Shown here: positions 1-8,114 of the stretch, piece by piece
Layout of the letters: each line of letters opens with the position of its first letter
Numbering within the stretch: the stretch's first letter is position 1
Source: TMED69 sp036130055
GTDB lineage: Bacteria > Pseudomonadota > Gammaproteobacteria > Ga0077536
DNA: 64,000 nucleotides
NCBI GenBank assembly: GCA_036130055.1
Contig: JAYYOR010000031.1
Coordinates: 10,062 to 74,061 of the forward strand
Direction: 5' to 3'
Notes under the pieces: generated by a model
What the model was told of the DNA's origin: nothing
The model's input: the letters and a program-made list of their open reading frames with translations, nothing else
Databases searched by the model: none
Made by a program: the position numbers and the translations under genes

Positions 1-210
1 ATAATTGGTGCTGGTTTATCACACGTCATTGCCGATCTTTTGGCAAGCCTTATCGACCCTCACTTGAGAGAAATGGTACTAGGTATCGTGATTGGGGGAA
101 TTGTTCCTTTACTTACAATTCCATTATTAGAAAAGTACATCGTGAAACATGAGAAGCATATCGTGATAGGTGATCATGAAGATATCAGGAAAGATTTAGG
201 GTCTCACTAG
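1..210 (+). CDS. C-terminal fragment of a membrane protein, cut by the window edge
   Basis: The first 69 codons are open in frame 1 and end in TAG. The fragment begins with a glycine-rich helix and contains a strongly hydrophobic stretch (LGIVIGGIVPLLTIPLL), which looks like one transmembrane segment. A short charged tail rich in His, Lys and Glu follows and probably lies in the cytoplasm. The gene starts outside the window, so the family cannot be settled; I do not recognise it. It converges on the molybdenum hydroxylase operon and leaves only 3 bases between the stops. Confidence 0.6.
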   Translation: MIGAGLSHVIADLLASLIDPHLREMVLGIVIGGIVPLLTIPLLEKYIVKHEKHIVIGDHEDIRKDLGSH

Positions 211-213
211 TTA

Positions 214-462
214 TCAGCCGCCTTCAATAGCTGGTATGAACCTTATCACTTTGGTATTTTCTAATTCTTCGTCAAACCAGTCATGTATTATCTCATTACC
301 TAAAGCACAGGCAAATCCATCAGATAATGCGTTTTTTATACCAGGATATTGCTTGTCTAGAGATGCTACTATTTGGTCGATTTTGTTTCCTGGGACGGTT
401 AACTCTCGAACCCCTTTAGTATAAACATTAGCTATTTGATCCGGAATATAGACTGTTCTCAT
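214..462 (-). CDS. MoaD/ThiS-like sulfur carrier protein
   Basis: An 82-residue protein with the size and layout of a beta-grasp sulfur carrier, ending in Glu-Gly-Gly. In MoaD and ThiS the C-terminal Gly-Gly is adenylated and then thiocarboxylated to donate sulfur, in MoaD's case to molybdopterin. It is the last gene of the molybdenum hydroxylase operon, and its ATG overlaps the stop of the large-subunit gene by 4 bases, so translation is probably coupled. The context fits either a dedicated MoaD supplying cofactor to this enzyme or a carrier with another target. The body of the protein is diverged (FACALGNEIIHDWFDEELENT), so the fold assignment rests on length, the tail and the neighbours. 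Confidence 0.68.
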   Translation of the reverse strand: MRTVYIPDQIANVYTKGVRELTVPGNKIDQIVASLDKQYPGIKNALSDGFACALGNEIIHDWFDEELENTKVIRFIPAIEGG

Positions 463-2795
463 TCGCTAGCATCAATTTCAGCGAGGATTTTTATCGGATT
501 CAAAGGTAGATTGGTCATTCTTTTACCTATCGCATTTGATACCGCATTTGCGACGGCAGCCAGTGGTGGTACTATGGGAGTTTCTCCAACCCCGCGAACC
601 CCAAATGGATGTCCGGGATTTGGGACCTCAATTAGAATTGTTTCTATCATTGGCAAATCAGATGCAACTGGAATTCGATAATCTAAGAACCCGGTGTTCA
701 GTAAATTTCCATTTTCATTATAAACGTATTCTTCGTTTAGGGCCCATCCAATTCCTTGAACAGCCCCTCCCTGAAGTTGGCCTTCCACGTAACTCGGATG
801 GATGGCTTTGCCCACATCTTGGATTGCTGTATACCGAAGCACTGTTACGCGCCCTGTTTCAGGATCGACTTCCACATCACAAATATGAAGACCGAATCCT
901 GGGCCCGCTCCTTTTTTTACGTTAATATTTGCCTTTCCACTGATTGCACCGCCCGTTTTAAACGCAATTTTTGCAATTTCTTTCATAGACATTGGTTTTA
1001 TATCTGCTCTCTCAATGCAGATCGCCGCGCCATCTTTCCACTCAACTTGGGCTGGGTCAACTTTCCAAAATTTGGCAGCTCGAAGACACATTTCGGTAAT
1101 CATATCTTTTGCAGCTTCAATTACGGATTTTCCAGTCGCAAAAGTGACTCGACTACCACCTGTTAAGTCTGAATAGGGAATTGATTCTGTGTCTGCTACT
1201 ACTGGTTTTACATTAGCCACATCTATGCCTAGAGTTTCCGCCGCCATCATTGCCATTGAAGCTCTAGACCCTCCAATGTCAGGGTTTCCTGTAGCAACCG
1301 TAACTTTGCCATCTTCGTTTATCATTATTTCTGCGCTTGAATTTCCTCCTATGTTGAACCAAAAGCCAGAGGCGACCCCCCTTCCTTGGTATGGCTTAAG
1401 TCTTCTATTGTAATGGCTAGTTTTGCGTCCGGCTTCAAGGCACTCTCTGTTTCCTATTCGGTCAAAAGTTACACCATAAGGCGCTGTAGTGCCTTCGGTA
1501 GCACAGTTCTTAAGTCTGAGCTCGATTGGATCTATTTTTAGGATTGAAGCTAATTCGTCTATCGCTGACTCGACCGCGAATGCTGCAACGGGTGCACCAG
1601 GAGCTCTGTATGCAGCGGCTTTCGGTCGATTAACTAGAACATCCCAGCCTGTGCACTTGACGTCTTTTAGGTTATAGGGAGCGAAAGCTGTCATACATCC
1701 TAATCCAACAGGTGAGCCAGCAAAGGCCCCAGCTTCATATTTTAATTCAATAAGACCAGCTACAAAATTACCATTTTTATCGGCTCCCAACTTAACTCTT
1801 GCGGTTCCCCCAGATGTTGGTCCTGTGGCTCTCATTACCTCAGTTCTATTCATGACAAATTTGACGGGACGTCCTGTTTTTTGAGACAGTTTTAGCCCTA
1901 ATGGTTCGAGATAAATAGTTGTTTTTCCGCCGAAGCCGCCCCCGATTTCTGCCGGTATGACTTTTATTTTTGAAGTTTCCATTCCGCATATTTTTGCTGT
2001 ATAGGCCCGAACCATGAATGCACCTTGGCTCGAGCACCATATGGTCGCTTGACCGTCTTTTGTATAGCTTGCAACGCAGGCGTGAGGCTCAATATAACCT
2101 TGGTGTACGGTTTGAGTGCTATATTCTCTTTCCAAAATAAAATCTGCGTTCTTAATTGCTTTATCAGGATCGCCTAATAGAAACTCTACTTTTTTTGAAA
2201 TATTGGATGGTTTGTTTGTTGGCTTATCGAGACCCTCTGTAAAAATATTCTTATCGACGATTGGTGCATTTTTCTTTTCAGCTGATTTTATATTCATCAC
2301 AGGCTTCAGTAGTTTGTATTGTACGTCTATTAGACTAGCCGCTTCGTTTGCGATTGCTTGGGATGTGGCGGCAACTGCTGCAATGGCATGTCCATCGTAC
2401 AAAACCTTATCTTTTGCTAGTATATTTCTTGCGAGATCAAAAAAATTTATATTTGAATTTTTATCCGAAGGCTTTAACCGTGCGAGGTCTTGATGTGTGA
2501 TTACGCCTTTGACACCCTCAAGATTCAGAGCTTTTGAATAGTCAATTTTTTTAATAATTGCATGTGCGTGCTTGCTTCGATGCACGGCTCCGAATAACAT
2601 TCCGTTCAATGCCATATCGGCCCCGAAGTTAGCCTTACCGGTTACTTTGTCTATACCATCCGGACGAATGGGACGAGAACCTATAACTTTGAACTCATTT
2701 CCCTTTCGTTCGCCTTCGTTAAATGACTTGGTGTCGTTTTTTATCATCTCTTCTTTGTTTAATTTTTTGGTTTTTTCTGTTCTAACACTACTCAT
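459..2795 (-). CDS. Molybdenum hydroxylase large (molybdopterin-binding) subunit, xanthine dehydrogenase/CoxL family
   Basis: A 778-residue molybdopterin subunit. It has the family's GGGFGGK loop (residues 285-291), an AYRAPGAP active-site loop (395-402) and the C-terminal GVGE (735-738) whose Glu738 is the expected catalytic base. Such enzymes hydroxylate N-heterocycles, aldehydes or CoA-thioesters with water as the oxygen source and pass electrons through Fe-S centres to FAD. The loop is not the AYRCSFR of true aerobic CO dehydrogenase, so CO is unlikely to be the substrate; the actual substrate cannot be told. About 35 lysine- and glutamate-rich residues precede the usual start of the domain; the ATG at 2795 overlaps the 2Fe-2S gene by 8 bases. 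A start further inside is possible. Confidence 0.9.
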   Translation of the reverse strand: MSSVRTEKTKKLNKEEMIKNDTKSFNEGERKGNEFKVIGSRPIRPDGIDKVTGKANFGADMALNGMLFGAVHRSKHAHAIIKKIDYSKALNLEGVKGVITHQDLARLKPSDKNSNINFFDLARNILAKDKVLYDGHAIAAVAATSQAIANEAASLIDVQYKLLKPVMNIKSAEKKNAPIVDKNIFTEGLDKPTNKPSNISKKVEFLLGDPDKAIKNADFILEREYSTQTVHQGYIEPHACVASYTKDGQATIWCSSQGAFMVRAYTAKICGMETSKIKVIPAEIGGGFGGKTTIYLEPLGLKLSQKTGRPVKFVMNRTEVMRATGPTSGGTARVKLGADKNGNFVAGLIELKYEAGAFAGSPVGLGCMTAFAPYNLKDVKCTGWDVLVNRPKAAAYRAPGAPVAAFAVESAIDELASILKIDPIELRLKNCATEGTTAPYGVTFDRIGNRECLEAGRKTSHYNRRLKPYQGRGVASGFWFNIGGNSSAEIMINEDGKVTVATGNPDIGGSRASMAMMAAETLGIDVANVKPVVADTESIPYSDLTGGSRVTFATGKSVIEAAKDMITEMCLRAAKFWKVDPAQVEWKDGAAICIERADIKPMSMKEIAKIAFKTGGAISGKANINVKKGAGPGFGLHICDVEVDPETGRVTVLRYTAIQDVGKAIHPSYVEGQLQGGAVQGIGWALNEEYVYNENGNLLNTGFLDYRIPVASDLPMIETILIEVPNPGHPFGVRGVGETPIVPPLAAVANAVSNAIGKRMTNLPLNPIKILAEIDASE

Positions 2796-3270
2796 TTTCG
2801 GTCCTCATAGATTTGGCCGCTCTTAAAACGGCCTTTATAATCTTGTCATATCCTGTGCAACGGCATAGGTTGCCCGCCAACCAGTATCGGACTTCTTCTT
2901 CGGAGGGATCCGGATTTTCATCTAACAAGGCTTTTGCTGCGACTATAAATCCAGGTGTACAAACTCCGCACTGCAGTGCTGCTTCTTCGAGAAAAGTTTT
3001 TTGTAGGGGATGTAGGGTTTGTTCACTCCCTATTCCTTCTATAGTTTCAATATCGCAACCATTAGCCTCGACGCCTAATACTAAACATGCGCAAACCAAT
3101 CTGCCGTTTAACGTGACACTACATGCACCGCAGTCACCGGTAGAACATCCTTCTTTTGTACCGGTAAGATAAAGTTCATCCCGTAAACAGTCTAAAAGTG
3201 TCTGCTGTGTTTCGCAGAGAACTTCTACACGATCTCCGTTTACATTCATGCTGACATGATGCTTATTCAT
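2788..3270 (-). CDS. Molybdenum hydroxylase small subunit with two [2Fe-2S] clusters
   Basis: A 160-residue CoxS/XdhC-type iron-sulfur subunit. The N-terminal plant-ferredoxin fold shows Cys42, Cys47, Cys50 and Cys60 or Cys62. The C-terminal helical domain holds the second cluster with CGVC (101-104) and CRC (136-138). It carries electrons from the molybdopterin centre to the FAD subunit. All eight expected ligands are present and the length is normal. It lies 2 bases after the FAD-subunit gene and overlaps the large subunit, giving the FAD, Fe-S, Mo order typical of cox-like operons. Confidence 0.95.
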   Translation of the reverse strand: MNKHHVSMNVNGDRVEVLCETQQTLLDCLRDELYLTGTKEGCSTGDCGACSVTLNGRLVCACLVLGVEANGCDIETIEGIGSEQTLHPLQKTFLEEAALQCGVCTPGFIVAAKALLDENPDPSEEEVRYWLAGNLCRCTGYDKIIKAVLRAAKSMRTENE

Positions 3271-3272
3271 AA

Positions 3273-4145
3273 TTAACTGTTCCTTATGATTCTATCTTTT
3301 GCTATTTGCACTGCGCGTTTTGCCAACACCCCTGCTACTTTAGTTCGATACTGAATTGTTCCTCTTGTATCATTAATAGGGTCACAGGCCTCCTGACAAG
3401 CTAGGGTTAATTCAGTAAGTGTTTCTTCATTAATTTCCCTACCTTTTAAGATTTTAGTTGCGGCTTTGACTAGTGTTGCCTTAGGAGCAACCGCTCCTAA
3501 ACATATTCTGGCTGCGATGCATTTATTTGTTTCATCAAGTGTTAAAAATGCCCCTGCACCAACTACAGCTATATCCATTTCAGTTCTAGGTATCAACCTG
3601 AGATATGCCGAAGACGATCTGACCGGATGTTTTGGCAAGTATATACTTGTTAGCATCTCATCGCGTTTTAAGATAGTTTTACCAGGTCCTTTCACGAATG
3701 CTTCGACTTTCACATCTCTTTTTCCGTAAGGGCCGGCTATTCTGCAGATAGCCCCGTTGGATATCATTGCCGGGACACTATCGGCGGCAGGAGAGCCGTT
3801 GCATAGATTTCCACCGAGACTTGCTCTACCTTGAATCTGGGTTGAACCAATTAGTTCTAACGCCTCTAAAATGCCAGGCCAATTATCTCTCACATATTGG
3901 CACTCACTTAATGTGGCTCCAGACACAGCCGCGCCAATTCGCACACCACCTCTTTCTTTTGATATTTTATAGGCTTCTTTTATATTTTTTATATCAATAA
4001 TAAGTTCTGGTTTGATTCGACCAGTACGAAGCTGGACCAATAGGTCTGTTCCGCCGGCGATAACTTTTGATTTTCCTTTGTTTTGAGCAAGAAGCCTTAC
4101 CGCCCCTGCTACTGATTTTGGGGCCGCGAAACTCATCTGGTTCAT
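3273..4145 (-). CDS. Molybdenum hydroxylase FAD-binding subunit (CoxM family)
   Basis: A 290-residue FAD-binding subunit of the vanillyl-alcohol-oxidase fold. The N-terminal FAD pyrophosphate loop reads AGGTDLLVQLRTG and the second signature LGGNLCNGSPAADSVPA sits near residue 115. The C-terminal CO-dehydrogenase flavoprotein domain follows. It oxidises the Fe-S subunit and hands electrons to the quinone pool or another acceptor. It is the first gene of the four-gene minus-strand operon. The stretch between it and the acyl-CoA dehydrogenase gene (4146-4243) shows no clear promoter. Confidence 0.93.
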   Translation of the reverse strand: MNQMSFAAPKSVAGAVRLLAQNKGKSKVIAGGTDLLVQLRTGRIKPELIIDIKNIKEAYKISKERGGVRIGAAVSGATLSECQYVRDNWPGILEALELIGSTQIQGRASLGGNLCNGSPAADSVPAMISNGAICRIAGPYGKRDVKVEAFVKGPGKTILKRDEMLTSIYLPKHPVRSSSAYLRLIPRTEMDIAVVGAGAFLTLDETNKCIAARICLGAVAPKATLVKAATKILKGREINEETLTELTLACQEACDPINDTRGTIQYRTKVAGVLAKRAVQIAKDRIIRNS

Positions 4146-4243
4146 TCTTATTCCTTTTTAATAATACAGCTTAATTTTATCTCAAACAAAACAAAATCGG
4201 TAGCTAATCGACATAAAGAGCAAGAAAAAGACAATTTAAAAAG

Positions 4244-6556
4244 TTAATCGGAAGGAAGAGAAAGAACATTTTTCGAAACGATATTTCTTTGTATCTCGTT
4301 AGATCCGCCATAAATTGTGGCCGGCCTAGCATTGTAGAATTGACTAAGAATATCTACTTTTGAATTACCAAAAGATATCTCTCCTAATTTAGACCCTTGG
4401 TTCTGAGCTAAATCAATTAATAACTCGGTAAGCTCTGCAAATGTTTCGGTTGCCCATATTTTTAGTATAGACACGTCTGGGCCTAATTCTTCCCCTTTTC
4501 TCACAATATCAGCAAATTTTTGATAAATTGATTCAAGATCCAAAACGTCAAGCTTAAGCTTTGTTAGCCTGTCTCGGTGCGAAGAAGATACGGAAAAGGT
4601 TTCTTCTTCGAAAATTTCTTCGATTCGCTGAAGAACAAACTGTGACTGTCTTGGGCTTCCCAAAAAAATTCTCTCAAAACCCAATAATGCTTTAGCAATA
4701 GACCAGCCTTTGTTGATTTCGCCGACCATGCTGTCAAAAGGCACTCGTACATTGTCCAGAAAGACCTCACAAAATTCTTCATGCCCGGCAATATTTTTAA
4801 TCGGCCTTACCGTAACTCCTGGTTGATTGAGGTCTATTAAGAAGAAACTAATACTTTCTTGCGGTTTGCTTTTTGTCGCTGTTTTTGCCAAACAAAACAT
4901 ATGTGTTGCATCTTGGGCCATCGTGGTCCATGTTTTCTGACCAGTTATTACAAACTCATCGCCATCTTTTTCAGCTTTGGTTTGTAGACTAGCAAGGTCG
5001 CTACCGGCATTAGGTTCTGAATAACCCTGGCACCATATTGTTTTGCCTTTTATGATATCCGGAAGATATCGGGCCTGCTGCGCCGTTGTGCCGTGTTTAA
5101 TTAAGAGCGGACCCACCATAACGATTCCCATATCCGGAGCACGTCCTACCCCATATCGCTCTAGTTCTTCGATGTGAATCAATTGTTGAGATGGTGTGAG
5201 GCCCATACCGCCAAATTTTTCTGGCCAAGCTGGTGCTATCCAACCATATTCGGATTGTTTTTTGTACCAGTTTTTCACCTCTTCCCAACGAAATCTTTTC
5301 TTAGGGTATCTGAGTGAGTCAGGGTATTCAGAAACTAGGAAGGATCGTGAGATTTCTCGAAACTCTTCATCAGAGAGTGAGGACCACCCTTGTTTTGGTT
5401 TTTGTTTCCACTTATCGCTTATTTTTGCGTTAAGTCCAATTTTCTTAATTGAGCATTTTTCTAATTGTTGGAAATTTTTGCTGTGGGCAGTACTGTTGCC
5501 AAGTCGCGAGGAAAGTACGAGGGATCTATTAACGAATAAACCAACGTCACATTCATCTGTATAACCCATCCCACCGTGCATTTGGATGGACTCTCTTGTG
5601 ATTATTTTTGACGTTTGGTTAGCTCTATATTTTGCCCTCGACAAAAGTTTTTCTGTTCCAAGACTTGCTGAATCTTGGGAGATGCTACTTATCGTATCTT
5701 CCAAAACTGCTTCTGAGATTCTTAATTGAATATACATATCAACCGCTCGGTGTTGCAGCGCTTGGAAGCTCCCGATTCTTTTACCGAACTGAGTCCTTGT
5801 TTTTAAATAATCAATTGTTAAATTTAATAATTCTTTACTTAGTCCATTCAAGTAAGCGCAATGACCAACAAGACTCAAATTTTTTGATCTTTGTATATTT
5901 GTCTTAGCTAGGTCGCCCGAAGCAAGGATTTGGTCTTTTTGAACCAGAAAGTTTGAAAAGGTTAATCTCAAACAACTACTGCCATCGGCTAGGTTGATTT
6001 TTTCTCCTAATACTCCCTTACCATCTATCGCAATTTTTAAGATAGTGCAATGGTCAGGGTCTTCCAAACCAAGAATTGCAAATTTCGCTTGACATGGAAT
6101 CTGTTGGGCAAAAATTTCGCCATTTAATCTCATTTCTTTCCGGTCAAACATTAGTTCTTCACTTGTGGCGATGTGATGTCCGACCAGAGATTTTGCACTT
6201 GAGATAGATTGGTTCAATTCAAAATTATTTTCAACTTGATTTAACAGGCTCAAGGGCCCAACGCCGCATTCTAAAAAAGGCTCAGGAGCTCCCTTGGTAC
6301 CCATTTCATATGTTATCATTTTAACCGCTCGACTAATGAAGCTTATATCATTTTCTTCGGAGAAAAGAATACTAAGCCAGCCTAGACCAGCTATTTTTAG
6401 CCATGCCTCTTCATCAAAGTTCTGTCCTTCATCCCTTATTTTTCTTAAACGAGACCGACCGAGCTCTGCATTAACAAAATTAATGACTGAATTTTCAAGT
6501 AAATCAAGTATTTCTTGATTTTCGTCTGGTTCAATTGAACATGAGGTTTGTTGCAT
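4244..6556 (-). CDS. Double-domain acyl-CoA dehydrogenase
   Basis: A 770-residue protein made of two acyl-CoA dehydrogenase units in tandem. The first half (about 1-365) is divergent but keeps the HGGMGYTDECD stretch near its end. The second half (about 390-770) has the canonical CQGYSEPNAGSDLASL flavin/substrate segment and the C-terminal YGGSNEIQRNIV motif. Such fusions resemble the alpha2beta2 dehydrogenases of steroid and side-chain catabolism, where one half keeps the active site and the other is structural; here the C-terminal half is the better conserved. Substrate unknown. It lies 98 bases upstream of the molybdenum hydroxylase operon on the same strand, so co-regulation is possible, and it is divergent from selA. 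Confidence 0.9.
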   Translation of the reverse strand: MQQTSCSIEPDENQEILDLLENSVINFVNAELGRSRLRKIRDEGQNFDEEAWLKIAGLGWLSILFSEENDISFISRAVKMITYEMGTKGAPEPFLECGVGPLSLLNQVENNFELNQSISSAKSLVGHHIATSEELMFDRKEMRLNGEIFAQQIPCQAKFAILGLEDPDHCTILKIAIDGKGVLGEKINLADGSSCLRLTFSNFLVQKDQILASGDLAKTNIQRSKNLSLVGHCAYLNGLSKELLNLTIDYLKTRTQFGKRIGSFQALQHRAVDMYIQLRISEAVLEDTISSISQDSASLGTEKLLSRAKYRANQTSKIITRESIQMHGGMGYTDECDVGLFVNRSLVLSSRLGNSTAHSKNFQQLEKCSIKKIGLNAKISDKWKQKPKQGWSSLSDEEFREISRSFLVSEYPDSLRYPKKRFRWEEVKNWYKKQSEYGWIAPAWPEKFGGMGLTPSQQLIHIEELERYGVGRAPDMGIVMVGPLLIKHGTTAQQARYLPDIIKGKTIWCQGYSEPNAGSDLASLQTKAEKDGDEFVITGQKTWTTMAQDATHMFCLAKTATKSKPQESISFFLIDLNQPGVTVRPIKNIAGHEEFCEVFLDNVRVPFDSMVGEINKGWSIAKALLGFERIFLGSPRQSQFVLQRIEEIFEEETFSVSSSHRDRLTKLKLDVLDLESIYQKFADIVRKGEELGPDVSILKIWATETFAELTELLIDLAQNQGSKLGEISFGNSKVDILSQFYNARPATIYGGSNEIQRNIVSKNVLSLPSD

Positions 6557-6673
6557 TAATTTGCTTCTCCATAACTAATGTATGTATCCTAATAGTTTTT
6601 ATACGATAAATAGCTAAAACCTTCAACCTAATATCGTTATTAAAACGTGAAATTACTTTCCCAGATTTAACGG

Positions 6674-6679
6674 TATAAT
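6674..6679 (+). promoter_or_regulatory. Possible -10 element ahead of selA
   Basis: A perfect TATAAT lies 25 bases before the selA ATG in the 148-base gap between divergent genes. No convincing -35 is seen at the right distance (the best is a weak GTGAAA), so this is a tentative call. Confidence 0.35.
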
Positions 6680-6704
6680 TATAATTTTATTCTTAAAATT
6701 TGAT

Positions 6705-8114
6705 ATGAAACCAGCGATAAAAAAATTAATTTCGTCGATTCCAGCAGTGGATCAATTGCTTAGGGACCCACTAGGGATCGATTTACAGAATAAGTTTGGT
6801 AGAAAGGTAATTACTTCGCGTATTCGGATTCTTACAGCCCAGTTGCAAACCGAAATAATCGATGGCCATTTAACGGCTTTGAGCAAAAAAGATATTTATC
6901 AAAGACTCGAAAAGATGTGTTTTGACTATGTTCCTCGAGTTAAAACCGTTTTTAATCTAACAGGAGTAGTTATACACAGTAATCTAGGACGGTCTCTTTA
7001 CGCGGAGGAGGCTGTTGAAGCCGGGCTAAAGGTGATGACAAACTTTACGGATATTGAGTACGACTTAGCTTTAGGCAAAAGAGGAGAGCGCGAAAGGTTT
7101 CTTATCAACAGCATTAAAGAATTGACTTGGGCTGAGGATGCGACTTTTGTCAATAACAACGCTGCGGCAGTTTTTCTTGTTTTAAACACATTCGGAATGG
7201 GTAAAGAGGTTGTTATCGCCCGGGGAGAACTTGTGGAGATAGGAGGTCAATTCCGAATACCCGAAATAATGACTCAGGCAGGCTCTGTATTGAGAGAAGT
7301 TGGCACAACAAATCGAACTCATCTTCATGATTTTAAAGCGGCGATAAATGCAAATACAGGTTTGGTTATGAAAGTTTACACAAGCAATTATGAAATTGTT
7401 GGATTCACCAAAAATGTAGAGGAGAGCCAAATAGTTGAGCTTGCTGATAAACAAAATGTTCCGTTTGTCATCGATCTTGGCAGTGGAAATTTGGTCAATA
7501 GTTTAGGAGCGGATCTACTTAATGAGGGGACTGTTAGGGAAACCATCAAGAAAGGTGTGGGTTTGGTAACTTTTAGCGGAGATAAATTACTAGGTGGTCC
7601 TCAATGCGGGATTATTGCCGGAAAAGCTAAACTTATTCAAAGGATTCGACAAAACCCTGTAAAGAGAGCTATGCGTATTGATAAAGTAACTACGGCCGCC
7701 TTGTCAGAGACGTTACGTATTTTTATGGCAGAAAGAAAAACTATAACTCAAAAAGTGCCGACGCATCGGTTTTTAAATCGGGCTGTCACTGATATCCAGA
7801 AGTTGGCGGAAGGACTAGCAAAAAAAGCATCTAAAATGTTCAATTCGGTGGCCTCGGTTGAAGTAGTAGAGTGTAAAAGCCAGGTTGGAAGCGGTGCACT
7901 GCCTATTGACCTGCTTCCCAGTTTTGGAATTAAAATAACACCAATAAACCCACCGAAACTTTCCGTGGAAGAATTAAATGAATTATTACGCTCTTTACCG
8001 TCCCCAGTAATAGGTAGAATTAACAAGCAAAGCATCATCTTAGATTGTAGATGCTTATTCGATGATGATAAATTACTCGAACAATTCAATTATTTGGAAC
8101 GGCTCATACATTGA
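6705..8114 (+). CDS. selA: L-seryl-tRNA(Sec) selenium transferase
   Basis: A 469-residue SelA. It converts Ser-tRNA(Sec) to Sec-tRNA(Sec) with selenophosphate, using PLP bound to Lys294 in the motif FSGDKLLGGPQCG. The N-terminal tRNA-binding region (about 1-75), the VFNLTGVVIHSNLGRS segment and the SGALPIDLLPS segment near residue 400 all match the family, and length is normal. The ATG at 6705 has no clear Shine-Dalgarno sequence. The stop overlaps the start of selB, and the tRNA-Sec gene follows selB, so the three form one unit. Its presence predicts selenoproteins in the genome; two are found in this window. Confidence 0.97.
   Translation: MKPAIKKLISSIPAVDQLLRDPLGIDLQNKFGRKVITSRIRILTAQLQTEIIDGHLTALSKKDIYQRLEKMCFDYVPRVKTVFNLTGVVIHSNLGRSLYAEEAVEAGLKVMTNFTDIEYDLALGKRGERERFLINSIKELTWAEDATFVNNNAAAVFLVLNTFGMGKEVVIARGELVEIGGQFRIPEIMTQAGSVLREVGTTNRTHLHDFKAAINANTGLVMKVYTSNYEIVGFTKNVEESQIVELADKQNVPFVIDLGSGNLVNSLGADLLNEGTVRETIKKGVGLVTFSGDKLLGGPQCGIIAGKAKLIQRIRQNPVKRAMRIDKVTTAALSETLRIFMAERKTITQKVPTHRFLNRAVTDIQKLAEGLAKKASKMFNSVASVEVVECKSQVGSGALPIDLLPSFGIKITPINPPKLSVEELNELLRSLPSPVIGRINKQSIILDCRCLFDDDKLLEQFNYLERLIH

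Noticed and set aside
536..925. Plus-strand ORFs across the molybdenum hydroxylase genes
   Set aside because: They are antisense to clear coding sequence and translate to composition with no domain.
459..4145. Aerobic carbon monoxide dehydrogenase
   Set aside because: The large subunit has AYRAPGAP and not the AYRCSFR loop of true CO dehydrogenase, and no cox maturation genes follow.
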